From positions 310,001 to 374,000 of the forward strand of contig BDSL01000022.1 of the NCBI GenBank assembly GCA_003116995.1: 64,000 nt of DNA, in the 5' to 3' direction. Below the pieces are notes generated by a model. It worked only from the letters and a program-made list of their open reading frames with translations. It searched no databases and was not told the DNA's origin. Position 1 is the stretch's first letter; each line of letters opens with the position of its first letter. The DNA comes from Yamagishiella unicocca. Taxonomy: Eukaryota > Chlorophyta > Chlorophyceae > Chlamydomonadales > Volvocaceae. Shown here in pieces: positions 53,301-62,745 of the stretch. Both the position numbers and the translations under genes were made by a program.

Positions 53301-54327
53301 GGCCCGGGGGGTGGGGGCGGGTTTGCCTACCCTCCGACCCTCCGACCCGGAGTGGGGCTGGTGGCAGTCGGCCCGCTGCCTCAGCCCCTGCTCCCGCTGC
53401 TCACCGACCCAACCAGCACCGCCAACGCCGCGTGATGTCCCGACCACCCATGCCTGCTGACTCATGCCTGCTGACCCACATCGCTCCGAAACCACTTTCC
53501 AACTGCACTCACTGATCCGCTGGCATCCACGACAACCGCCCACATTTCCTGCCGACGGCACTGTCGGCCCCGCCCGGCCCCGCCACCGAAAGTACCAAAC
53601 GGAGCCTCATCGGTTTCCTTGTCTTCCGCCTACCGACCCGCGGGTTGCCTCTCCGACACCATCCAACCCGTCACACCCACGGTCCCGCCCACGGTCCCGC
53701 ACATGCCCCCTGCCGTACCTCAAACGTGGACATGTCGCTCGACACGTCAGCCCACTTGCCGCCAATCAGTCCCGCGGTGTGCAGCAGCCCGTGGTCCTTC
53801 ACCCGCGACAGCACGTCCTCCGAAACCGCCACTTTGGCGAGACCGGCCGCCTCCGCGGCCTCCTCCAGGTTGGTCTTCGTACCCTTGTGCCGTACGAGGT
53901 CGGGGTGGGCGCCAGTCCGCGAGCGAGCTGGAGGTGCCGCGAGAGGCCATAGCTCCAGGGAGCCGCCGCCGATGCAGCTGCTGGAAGTGGGTCGGGGCAC
54001 GATACCGGTCGCGCGGCAGGAAGCCGCTAGCAAGCCGCTAAACAGCGGCCGGGCGGCGATGCCAGGGCTGCAGGCAGCAATTGGGATGCCGACAGCGCGG
54101 CTGGATGCATGGCGGTCGGATGAGCATGCTGGCGAGGAGTCCGGGACGCGCGCTGGAAGGGCTATGCTGACCTCAGCTGTGGGATGTGCAAGTTTCGGCA
54201 GAGACGGGTCATTGCTCGAGGCCAATCCCCGTCCAGACGTCACGCATGGCGACGATCCGTGATAGCAAGCGGCTCCTCCGCGCGCTAACAGGGCCGACAG
54301 CGCGGTCCCGGCCCTGTGCTGCTGCAT
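44364..54327 (-). CDS. SSADH: Succinate-semialdehyde dehydrogenase, ALDH5 family, probably mitochondrial
   Basis: Twelve exons in phase give 666 residues: 53719-54327, 53140-53285, 52751-52852, 52182-52332, 51991-52032, 51704-51824, 51291-51467, 50790-50882, 50176-50273, 45362-45498, 44852-45023 and 44364-44516. It oxidises succinate semialdehyde to succinate with NAD(P)+, the last step of the GABA shunt. Signatures in order: [67 protein letters not shown] (catalytic Glu 429), [11 protein letters not shown] (nucleophile Cys 463), [13 protein letters not shown] and [16 protein letters not shown]. The segment [20 protein letters not shown] starts the usual enzyme. About 150 residues precede it, Ser/Ala/Arg rich, consistent with a long organelle-targeting extension (ATG 54327). 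Intron 9 (45499-50175) contains a reverse-transcriptase element in the opposite orientation. The ALDH family is certain; ALDH5 is the best fit. Confidence 0.93.
44742..44820 (-). repeat. Dispersed intronic element R1, copy 4
   Basis: On the minus strand: GGTTCGAGGAAGACCCGTGA, then GTGCCCGAAAAAGCCGTTTA, then GAACAGACGTTTTGAGACGC and ATGCTGGAGAACTGGGTAGG. It lies in the last intron of SSADH, sense to the gene. It shares an extra ATGCTGGAGAACTGGGT tail with copy 5. Confidence 0.85.
45505..45790. repeat. G-rich minisatellite next to an SSADH exon
   Basis: Irregular 19-36-bp units built on GGGGGGGTTGGAGGGGTGCG. It starts a few bases from the acceptor side of the exon at 45362-45498; on the gene strand it is a very long C-rich tract and may act as the polypyrimidine tract. 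Confidence 0.93.
46061..46115. repeat. 17-bp repeat x3 with CCCTAA cores at the 5' edge of the RT element
   Basis: Three copies of GCCCTAACTAACTGTAC. Each carries CCCTAA, like algal and plant telomere repeats. It directly precedes the first part of the element's reading frame. Confidence 0.9.
46102..48532 (+). CDS. Reverse transcriptase of the intronic retroelement (reading frame broken in its linker)
   Basis: The N-terminal part reads well in the frame of position 46297 ([20 protein letters not shown], then [20 protein letters not shown]). A Pro/Ala-rich linker follows. [20 protein letters not shown] reads in a second frame, and the RT proper in a third, from about 47.24 kb to the stop at 48532. 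Two frame changes therefore fall in C-rich runs near 46.91 and 47.1-47.24 kb. RT motifs are intact: motif [12 protein letters not shown] (Asp at 47522-47524), motif [21 protein letters not shown], motif C RFLDDLL (Asp pair at 48008-48013), then MPFLDLLL and a thumb-like end ([20 protein letters not shown]). YTNIP and the FLD motif favour Penelope-like RTs. The RT ends without any endonuclease domain. The frame breaks could be real decay or base-calling errors in C tracts. Confidence 0.7.
46116..49960 (+). mobile_element. Reverse-transcriptase retroelement inside SSADH intron 9, Penelope-like, no endonuclease seen
   Basis: About 3.8 kb. Both ends are inferred: the left from the CCCTAA repeat, the right from the R1 copy that begins at 49961. 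It holds one RT reading frame followed by about 1.4 kb of GC-rich, apparently non-coding DNA. Near its right end is a hairpin (AAGGTC, 7-nt loop, GACCTT; about 49927-49945). No long terminal repeats, integrase, RNase H or GIY-YIG endonuclease motif was seen. The Penelope-like assignment rests on the YTNIP and FLD motifs. Confidence 0.65.
49961..50041 (-). repeat. Dispersed intronic element R1, copy 5
   Basis: On the plus strand: CAACCCAGTTCTCCAGCATG, CATCTCAAAACTTCTGTTTT, AAACGTTTTTTCGGACATCC, ACGGGTTTCCCTCGAATCCC. It lies in SSADH intron 9, immediately right of the RT element. Confidence 0.88.
50082..50113 (-). repeat. Dispersed intronic motif M2, copy in SSADH intron 9
   Basis: On the minus strand: GAGGACCCGATTGAACGACA then TAGGAAACGGAGAG. 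It differs from the copy at 52351 at a few positions. Confidence 0.65.
50308..50465. repeat. 19-bp tandem repeat
   Basis: About eight copies of GGAGTCAGTTGGAGTCGGT with small deletions, in the SSADH intron between the exons at 50176-50273 and 50790-50882. Confidence 0.95.
52351..52386 (+). repeat. Dispersed intronic motif M2, copy in SSADH intron 3
   Basis: GAAGACCCGGTTACACGACG followed by TAGGAAACGGAGAG. Lies 19 bp from the edge of the exon at 52182-52332. Confidence 0.7.
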
Positions 54328-55527
54328 GGGCTGACGACAGACCGTTGGCCAAAGAGGAAGGCCCTAATAAGCTGGATCGTTACTCCGCTTGTAATCTGTA
54401 CCTGGACTACACCGTGTGCAGCGAGCGATTCCGGTCGGTGCGCATGGGTGTGCGAGCCGGGCAATTGTCGGTGCCGCGCAATTGAGTGCAGGTCAAGACA
54501 CAACGTGTAGTATTATGGAGAAGGTATTTTGCAGTATTTAGGACTTCCAACCGGAAATACAGCGCGCAAATCCGTCTGGCTGTCACTGTCACGCCCACCA
54601 GCGCCCATGTCGCCATGTGCCATGTCACCGAATCATGGGCCATGCAGGGGAGGCACGACAGGACCCACCCATACGCAACAGGACGAGGAGGAAACAACTG
54701 TCCTACCGGACACATCGATGGAGGGTAGGGTGGCCGCAATTGGAAGCAGGTCATGGCAGGTCTGTTTTGGGGAAATGCCGGAGGTGCGGAACGGTGCTGA
54801 CGCGTGCTGAGCCCCGGCAGCTCCGACCCGGGGGTTAGGACTGTTACGCTGGCATGGGGTCTGCGGCCACAAGGGTCGTCATGAGTCCGCAGCCTATTGC
54901 GCTGAGAAGCACACAGAACCTCCTGGCACCGTCATTGCGATAAGATCCGGGCATGATGCCGCCTGGTGCCGCGATACCCTACGAGCCGTCATCCTTCATG
55001 TGTCCATGTACCCACACCGCTGCCGTGCTAACTGGTTTGTTGTCGTACCGCACGTCAGCATTCAGGCAAAACCGCGCGTGTCGTGCCACTGTGGTCAACC
55101 CGTTTGAACATCCTCCATTCCATGCCGCTTGCCGTCCAAATATGCCATGTATCGAAGCGGTAGCTGCTGACCAAAACAAAGATGCTTCAGGGAAACGTGA
55201 GGCCGAGTAGATTTGGGGTGAGTCTGGCTAGGGTGGCTTGTGTACGGCACATACCCGTTGGAGGGGAGTTCGCACGGGGAGCGGTATCCACGCGCTGCAG
55301 CGGAGAGGGGATATTGGGCCCCGCGGAAGGGAACTCTGATCCCAGGCGAGGAGCGAGGCACGTCTCATGAACAAATGATGCAATCATGTGGTGCACGGCA
55401 TACCGGTACGGTATGTACAGTAATACTGTCGTGTTCGACAAGCGGTAAGTATGCATTGTGATTAGATTAGATCTACATAGAACCCTGGCAGGGCGTGGTT
55501 CTATCAGGCCAGCCGCCTGGTTGTTCG
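54328..55527. promoter_or_regulatory. Divergent region between SSADH and the DUF829 hydrolase
   Basis: 1.2 kb between two divergent start codons. The minus strand has open stretches with hydrophobic phrases (RRFCVLLSAIGCGLMTTLVA; WHMATWALVGVTVTARRICA), but no exon chain joins them, so no gene is claimed. No specific promoter element identified. Confidence 0.4.
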
Positions 55528-57791
55528 ATGACCGCCCATTTGCTCTTGCCACGCTTCGGCGCCTTGCAACTTGCTGGCCGCTGTACCGCATCTCATAGCC
55601 AGTTTCTGTCTGCATCAATAAACGCAGCAAGCACTTGCCGTCCTTCGGCTGTCGGCTTGATCATCGGCGAAGCGCAGCATTCCGGCGCACAAGACAGCTG
55701 CGCTGCTGTAGCCACCTCATCTACAGCCCTACCATCGCTTGACATGCTTCTAACTCCTCAACACAGCAGCCGTGTGTGGCCAGCGTCCACGCCGGGGCCT
55801 GCGACATCTTCTCGCAGCCTGGCTTCCTCGCCCGCCCTGCTGCAAGAAGCTTCGCGCAGCGCCTCTTTCCGCAGCCCTGGGTGGGGGCGCTCGGCCCCAT
55901 GCGCCTCCCTCCTCCTTGACGGATGGCTGGGCGGCCACTCCCATCGCACCACCGCCACCGCCGCAGCCCACGGCTCATTTTCAGCGGCCAGCTGTCCCCA
56001 CCGCTCGCTCTCCACGAACGCATCGGACACCTCGTTCTCCGCGGCCTCCGGAGCCGTCGCGACAGCTGCAGCGCTGTCGGGAAGGTCAGCGGCGGCTGGA
56101 CTCGGAGTCGGGGCGGCAGCGTTGACCGCACTGGCCCGGCAGTCCGGCGTCGCTTCGGCCTCGGGCAGGTGGGTGCTGCGAGCGCCGCGACCTCACAGGG
56201 AGTGTCTCCATGGGTCCGTGCTAAGACAGCACCTGTATCCACCCCACCCCTAGCCTGTATCCACCCTAACCCTAGCCTGCACCGCTGGCAACGCCCCGGG
56301 TCCTTCCCTGCCCCGAGCCCCTCCCCACCCTGAGCCCCTCCCTACCCCGGCACCAAGAACTCGACACCCCGCGCCTCTCGAGCTACAATTAGCTCCCTGC
56401 CCCACTCCTCCCCTCATCCGTGACTATACGCCAGCTAGTTTCCGCCCTCCACTTCCCTACGTCGTGTAACCGGGTCTTCTCCCCCCCACCCAATCCGCAT
56501 CCGCTACAGACCTCACTCCGGGTGGCCGCATGCCGGTCACCTCACCAGGCTCCTCGCCGCCACCCGGGCCGAACAATTCGTCCTAAGCAGCAGCAGCGGC
56601 AGCAGCGGCACCAGCAGTAGGGGCACCAGCAGTAGCAGCGGTTTCAGCGGCATCATTAGCGGCGCGGGCGCCCGTGGGAATCGCGGCACCAGCATCGCCA
56701 GCAGCAGTAGCCGCAGGGAGTACGGGACGGGCTCGTGGGGCGGCGGCGGTGGCGGCGAGCCGGCGGGTCGCGGGCTGCCCCCCCCCACCATCATCAGCCC
56801 CGTGACACTGCGGGTGGTGGTGGTCGGCTGGATGGGCTCCAACCGCCGCTACCTGAACAAGTGGGTTGACGGTTGGCACGGGGTACCGTTGGGTTTGTGG
56901 GTTTCAGAGGCGGGGTTTTTCTACGAGCGGTGGGGCGCTGCTGAGCTGGCTGGTGTGAGGGGAGGGGTAGGGGGGCGGAAGGGCAGCACTCGGGGGGGCA
57001 GGTCTGGGCGAGTACTGGAGCCACAGGCAGCGATTGGCCGGGCGATTGGATCCAAAGGCGGGTCGGAGCCCAACGACCTGATCGTCGTCTCCGCCCTCGT
57101 CCCGATCTCCCCTCACCCTTGTCCCCCCATCTCCTCCCACCCCACTCCACTTCCCCCCCGCAATGGCCGCAAACCCCCCTCCACCCCGTATCCCCCTCCA
57201 CCCCCGTATCCCCTCCACGCTGCAGGTACGGCGGGTTGTGGGTTCGCAGCGGCGACCACGAGATCGTCATCATAAGGCCCACCGTGGCGCAGACGTTGGT
57301 GCGGTGGCGGGGGGTGGTGGTGGCGGGGCGCGACATCGACCGGGTGGCGCGACTGCACCGGGAGAACCCCGCCATGCCCACAGTGTACCACATCTTCAGG
57401 TGGGCGGGCGGGGCGGCAGGAGGGGGTGGGATTGGCCGGCAGGGGGGGTACCGGTAGGGGGGTACCGGCAGGGGGGTACCGGCAGGGGGGTACCGGCAGG
57501 GGGGTACCGGCAGGGGGGTACCGGAAGGGGGTACCGCGGTATTCGGGTGCAGGGTCAAGTGGGTGCTGGGGATCAGGCGGGGGGGCGCTGGGCTGCCAGA
57601 GGAGGAGGAGGACACCCGGGCGGTATGGGCAAGCGGCTGACGGGACCCCTAGCAAGGTTAGCTGCTCCATTTGCAAACGCACACACACACACTGGGCTTC
57701 TTTCGGTAACTATTGGCGCCCCGCACTGACTCCGGATTCCTTGGTCTCCTCGCGCTACGTCTACTTCGCGGCTCAGCTCAGCATTTATAAA

Positions 57792-57823
<32 letters not shown>

Positions 57824-59713
57824 ACACACACCCCGCCGGCCCTCGCAGCACCGGCGGCTTCATCCACGCGGGCACCATGTGGCGCTGGATGGACGAGGTG
57901 GAGGACGTGGCGCAGCGGAGGGACCTGCTGGAAGAGGTGGGCGGACGGGGGGGGCGCGGGGGGGGGGGGCCCGGTGTGTATTGCGAGTGAAGGGCGGGTT
58001 CTGCTGGCTGGCTGGAGCAAGGGCTCTGTGTCCGCGACCGCAACCGCCTCGGGCCTTCTCTTCCCCGCCCCCCCGGGTCCCCCAGGTGAAGGGCATCATC
58101 CTGGACTCGGCCCCCGCCGCCGTCAACCCGGAGATGGCCGCCCGGGCGATGGTGTCCGCCGTCACAAACACCCCGGCGGAGGAGCTCAAGTACGACATGG
58201 GAGGCCTGCAGGTGAGCTCTGATGGGGGCTCTGCGGGCTGGGGTGGGCGGGGGTGGGCGGGTTATGTGTTTGCTTGGCGTGTGTGTGAGGATGAGCCGTG
58301 TGGTGGTACGGGCCCACCGGCTGGTGGCGGGGGAGGGGTGGTGCATGTAGGGTAGAGGGCCCCACCGGGGGCCGGAGTGAGGCGGGGCGGTTGCCCGCGT
58401 TGCTGGCTGTGGAATCCAGGATGCCGCGGGGCCTCATGCCCGCTTCATGATTGCTATCGTCCCCTCCCCGCCCTTATACAACCCCTGGCCCCTCCCTCCC
58501 CCCCTCACTGCACAGGGCGCCCTGCTGGGCGGCACCAAGGCCTTCCTGGACAGCTATCTGCGGAGCAAGGGGGTGCAGCTGCGAACGGAGGAGGTAGGGC
58601 GGCCGAGGGGCGGCGGCACAGCGGCACGGCGGGGGAGTGCTGTCGGAAATTTTCCGCGTAACAAACGAAGTGGAATGCCGGCGCAGTACCGTATTGGTCT
58701 TCGCCAACGGAGTGCTGCGTGGCGGCGGGCGTTGCGCCGCGTCCGCCATCAGGCCGCAAGGCGGTGGCGCACGTGCGGCCCAGTACGCGGCCGCTGCTCC
58801 CCGGTCTTTCGCAGGGCGGCTGGGGCTATCTCGCGCAGGGGATCATCCTCGTTGCAAAGGGGGCCGAGCCCTCGCCCCTCCCTGGCCCCTCCCTCGCCCC
58901 TCCCTCGCCCCTCCCTGGCCCCCTCCTCGCTGCAGGTGTACGACGCCTGGTACAACCTTGCGCCCGTGTGCCCGCAGCTCTACCTCTACAGCGACGCGGA
59001 CCCGCTGGTGCCGCCGGCTGACGTGGAGCGGTACATGAGCGTGCAGGTGGGACTGCGTGCAGGAGGGGGGGGCATAAGGACCGGTTACACGATATAGGTG
59101 CAGGAGGGGGGGGCATAAGGACCGGTTACACGATATAGGTGCAGGAGGGGGGGGCATAAGGACCGGTGACACGATATAGGTGCAGGAGGGGGGGGCATAA
59201 GGACCGGTTACACGATATAGGTGCAGGAGGGGGGGGCATAAGGACCGGTTACACGATATAGGTGCAGGAGGGGGGGCATAAGGACCGGTTACACGATATA
59301 GGTGCAGGAGGGGGGGGCATAAGGACCGGTTACACGATATAGGTGCAGGAGGGGGGGGCATAAGGACCGGTTACACGATATAGGTGCAGGAGGGGGGGGC
59401 ATAAGGACCGGTGACACGATATAGGTGCAGGAGGGGGGGGCATAAGGACCGGTGACACGATATAGGTGCAGGAGGGGGGGGCATAAGGACCGGTGACACG
59501 ATATAGGTACAGGAGGCGGAGGCGGGGCCGGAGGCGGGTTGGCGACAGCGAGGTGCAGCGGGCGTGAGCATTGTACGGGGATGACGTCGGATCGGCGGGG
59601 GAGGGCTGCCGAGCAGTAGCCGGGAGTAGCGGGGGAGCGCTGCCGTGTCGGACTGCCTGCCAGGCCGTTCCGCCCCTGCCTGCTGCCTGCTGCGCCCTGC
59701 CCTGCCGGCTGAC

Positions 59714-59745
<32 letters not shown>

Positions 59746-60373
59746 GCCTCGCCTTGCCTCCGGATTCCTTGGTCTCTTTGCGCTCCGTCTCCTTCGCGGC
59801 TCAGCTCAGCATTTATAAAACACACACACACATTGGCGCCTCGCCCTACCTCCGGATTCCTTGGTCTCTTTGCGCTCCGTCTCCTTCGCGGCTCAGCTCA
59901 GCATTTATAAAACACACACACACACATTGGCGCCTCGCCCTGCCTCCGGATTCCTTGGTCTCTTCGCGCTCAGTCTCCTTCGCGGCTCAGCACAGCATCT
60001 ATAAAACACACACACACACACTCACTCTCACGGAGCAGACTCTCAGGTCGAGCAGGAGGGGGCTGCGGCCCCTCACGCCCCTCTCCTTATAGGAGAGTGC
60101 TCCGGCGGTCTTTCCGTTAGGGCAGGGTAGCTGCCCTTGGCCAACGTCAGGCTCGGTCAGATGATGTAAAACACACACACACGCACGCACACACACACAC
60201 ACGCTCAGCTCAGCATACTTAAAACACACACGCTCCCACAGGAGGGCCGCGGGGTGGACGTGAGCTCCCACAAGTGGGCGGACAGCGGACACGTGGAGCA
60301 CTACCGCCGCCACCCGCACGAGTACGCGTACCAGGTCAGCGCCTTCCTGGCCAGGGCGCTCAAGGACTGGTAG
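55528..60373 (+). CDS. TMEM53/DUF829 family alpha/beta hydrolase
   Basis: Eight exons in phase give 566 residues: 55528-56168, 56510-56860, 57226-57399, 57849-57936, 58086-58211, 58516-58593, 58936-59046 and 60242-60373. The start ATG 55528 follows in-frame non-ATG codons. About 300 residues precede the domain: Ser/Ala rich, N-terminus MTAHLLLPRFGALQLAGRCT, possibly organelle targeting. The domain begins VTLRVVVVGWMGSNRRYLNK, then YGGLWVRSGDHEIVIIRPTV. The likely nucleophile elbow is HIFRSTGGFIH (Ser 389). ILDSAPAAVNPEM follows, then PQLYLYSDADPLVPPADVER (acid) and WADSGHVEHYRRHP (His 540). The order matches TMEM53/PF05705 proteins (FHVFSNGG, DSAPG, LYSKAD, DSxHVxH). These are little-characterised membrane-associated hydrolase-fold proteins; substrate unknown. 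Introns hold minisatellites and CA-rich elements. Confidence 0.88.
56449..56480 (-). repeat. Dispersed intronic motif M2, copy in the DUF829 gene
   Basis: On the minus strand: AGAAGACCCGGTTACACGAC then GTAGGGAAGTGGAG. In intron 1, about 30 bp before the acceptor at 56509. Confidence 0.7.
57440..57540. repeat. 14-15-bp minisatellite (GGGGGGTACCGGCA)
   Basis: About seven copies in intron 3 of the DUF829 gene. Confidence 0.95.
57712..57832 (+). repeat. CA-tailed dispersed element E2, single copy
   Basis: ACTCCGGATTCCTTGGTCTC, then TACTTCGCGGCTCAGCTCAG and CATTTATAAAACACACAC, ending in a long CA run. Intron 3 of the DUF829 gene. Related to the tandem copies at 59.74-60.02 kb. Confidence 0.85.
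59047..59515 (+). repeat. 41-42-bp minisatellite, about 11 copies, containing M2
   Basis: Unit GTGCAGGAGGGGGGGGCATA then AGGACCGGTTACACGATATA G. Copies differ by G-run length and a T/G change (GGTTACAC or GGTGACAC). The GGACCGGTTACACGA part matches motif M2. In intron 7 of the DUF829 gene, starting at its donor. Confidence 0.97.
59741..60020 (+). repeat. CA-tailed element E2, three tandem copies
   Basis: Three 92-95-bp units, each CCTCCGGATTCCTTGGTCTC, CTCCGTCTCCTTCGCGGCTC, AGCTCAGCATTTATAAAACA plus CA repeats. Intron 7 of the DUF829 gene. Confidence 0.92.
60120..60234 (+). repeat. Dispersed intronic element: palindrome core plus CA-rich tail, copy 2
   Basis: GGGCAGGGTAGCTGCCC, then ACGTCAGGCTCGGTCAGATG, CA repeats and CTCAGCATACTTAAAACACA. 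It parallels 748-885 and shares its CTCAGCAT end with E2. It ends next to the acceptor of the last DUF829 exon. Confidence 0.75.
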
Positions 60374-60814
60374 GGCGGAGGGCGTAGGGCGGCTAATGCT
60401 GGCGGGAAGGAGGCGGAGGGGCGGTCCAGAAGGGAGCGGGCGCCGGAGGCATGACGACACGTCGTGATCGCGCCGTTGGCGGTGCCCTCCGCGGCTCGCG
60501 GCGGTGCCCTCCGCGGCTCGCGGCTGTGAGACGTGCTTGACCGGCGGCGGCGGCGGTGAGGCGGCGGTGAGGCGGCGACGGCGGCGGTGAGGCGGCGGGA
60601 AACGGAGTGGAAGTGAAGACGGGCTCCTGCGGCGCGCGCTGTGTCATCGTGTGTACGCGCGGAAGCTGTTTTCCCCCTGCTGGTCCCAGGGCGCGTCGGG
60701 CAGGGGTCGCCGGTCGTTGTGGCTGCTTGGGCGAGTAGTGGCGCGTAGGCGGTGGAGTGAGCCAAGAAGCTGGCAGGGGCTCGTGTCGGCAGGGCGTGAT
60801 GCGGATGCGGGAGG

Positions 60815-60897
60815 GAGCCCCACACGGCCCCACACGGCCCCACACGGCCCTGCACGGCCCCACACGGCCCTGCACGGCCCCACACGGCCCTGCACGG
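60815..60897. repeat. 10-bp tandem repeat (CCCACACGGC and variants)
   Basis: About eight copies alternating CCCACACGGC and CCTGCACGGC. Confidence 0.92.
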
Positions 60898-61439
60898 GCG
60901 CTACTCCTCGAGACGCCTGTGATGATCATTGCCGGGGAGCGAGGGAGGGCGGGGCGCACGATTGACGCCACTCTCCCCCATGTGCAGCATGTTGCTGGCC
61001 GCCGCGGTGCTCGACCCACCCGCACGGGTGGGCGGTCTGCGCTGTTCAGAGGAGTGCACGCGTGCGAGGGCCTGGCGGAGCGGAGCGGCGCCAGCAGGCT
61101 CTGCCAGACCTGACCGGTGCTTGGCGTGGGGCCTAGCCGCGGTGTGCGTAGCCGTGGTGCACGGTGGTGATACGTGATAGCGGTGATACGTGGTGCACGC
61201 GTGACTGGTTGCTCCCCTCGTGAGTGTGAGGCCAGGTCGGGGACGAGTCGGCGCGGGAGTGGTGTCGTACGTGGCTCGGGAGTGGTGTCGTACGTGGCTC
61301 GGGAGTGGTGTCGTATGTAGCGTCATCGAAGCGGTCCATGCCGCCACCTGCCGGACAACGCAGCCAACACGAGCGCTGCGGCTGGGGTTCATTACCCGCG
61401 GTGACTGCGTGCAATCACATCGGACACCCCCTAGGACCT

Positions 61440-61665
61440 GCCTAGTATCTGCCTAGATCTGAACGAGTATCTGCCTAGATCCGAACGAGTATCTGCCTAG
61501 ATCCGAACGAGTATCTGCCTAGATCTGAACGAGTATCTGCCTAGATCCGAACGAGTATCTGCCTATATCCGAACGAGTATCTGCCTAGATCCGAACGAGT
61601 ATCTGCCTAGATCCGAACGAGTATCTGCCTAGATCCGAACGAGTATCTGCCTAGATCCGAACCGT
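61440..61665. repeat. 22-bp minisatellite, about 10 copies
   Basis: Unit CTGCCTAGATCCGAACGAGT plus AT, with T/C changes and one TATATCC variant. Confidence 0.96.
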
Positions 61666-62221
61666 ACCACAGGTAAACAGCGTCCGCCAGCGCCTGGCTA
61701 CCAGCCGTAGCACGCGCGAAATAAGGACACGAGAATATGGGGTACAGGCGCTCAGCAGCAGCGGCGTAGGCGCCCGCTTGTTTGTACCGCTCCCGCAGCT
61801 CTAGAAAAGATGCCGCACGTCCCGCCGAACACAGCCCTGGAATGCAGGTGGTCTTCGTCCGACAATCCTCGCGGCTCCCTCGCACGATGCATGGGCTTCC
61901 TCGCCACCCATACGGTGCATCCGGTACACTCCGGTACAGGCTTTTTGCGGCTTCGCGGCAGATTGACAGCAGCCGCAGTGCAGCCGCATTCCACGCCCCG
62001 CCGGCCATGCACGCACGTGCGACCACGGCAGCATCTTCCTTCTCTGCCGCCATCACTACTGAGGGGATCCCCCCGCTGGTGGACACCACCAAGCCGTTTG
62101 CGCCGCGCATAATGTGCTTCCGGCGGCACCGCCGCTGATCTAAGTCCCAGGCGCCCCACCCGCCCAGTGCGCGACGCCTCTCGTCATGGAGCGAGGTGCA
62201 TCGCCGGCAGTTCGGGAACAA
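61607..62221 (-). other. Doubtful 204-codon open frame
   Basis: Plausible residue use (GANGLVVSTSGGIPSVVMAA; FLELRERYKQAGAYAAAAER), but no ATG start, no recognisable domain, and a C-terminus running into the 22-bp array. It could be a fragment of a mobile-element gene or chance. Confidence 0.2.
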
Positions 62222-62310
62222 AAATAACCATGCCGCGCCGCGCGCTCTCCCGCCCCCTTCCCCCCCGTTTCTAAGCTGCCCTCCTGCTCCTCAACCTCTT
62301 CCCCGTCCAG

Positions 62311-62745
62311 TGGGATCTGGATACAGCTGTGGGCGTGTGCGGGGCGCTCGCACAGCTCATGCCGCATGGGGGCCCCTCTGCCAATCTAGTGGTACGGTTG
62401 GTCAACCGTGTGCCAGCTGGGACAATGCTTCTGCAACGCGCGGGTCAGGCCGCTCCCAACCAACCTGAGTGTGTTTCAACAGACGCCGCGGAGCTGGAGC
62501 CGCTGCTGCAGGTGGTTGACTTTAGCAAGTGCACTGGGGTGCTGGATCCGTGGAGTGGGACTGGGACAAGTGCGCCAGGTGCCGGCACTCCACCCGTCAG
62601 ATACACCATGCGTGCAGTGACGCTGGTAACGGAGAATGTCTGCCGCTGCCGCCGTTTGTACCGGTAACTGACGGTGCTGTCCGCTGCTGTGCAGACCTCC
62701 GGAATGACGTCCTCTTGTCAGGCCATTATGTTTTCTGCTTGCATT
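62311..62745 (+). pseudogene. Methyltransferase-like fragment, probably from a mobile element
   Basis: A strong polypyrimidine tract and CCCCGTCCAG acceptor precede WDLDTAVGVCGALAQLMPHG. The frame then reads LLQVVDFSKCTGVLDPWSGT GT. DPWSGTGT resembles the DPFxGxGT motif of DNA N6-adenine methyltransferases; similar domains occur in some algal retroelements. A candidate donor (GTGCGC) follows at 62570, and a further exon-like piece (NLRNDVLLSGHYVFCLHS) starts after the CAG near 62695. Nothing complete follows, so I treat it as a remnant. Confidence 0.35.

Larger units (their letters stand above)
60374..62310. other. 3' region of the DUF829 gene and repeat-rich DNA
   Basis: GC-rich, with (GGC)n-like tracts at 60.5-60.6 kb, a CACGGCCC array and a 22-bp array. 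No supported gene apart from one doubtful minus-strand frame listed separately. Confidence 0.5.
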
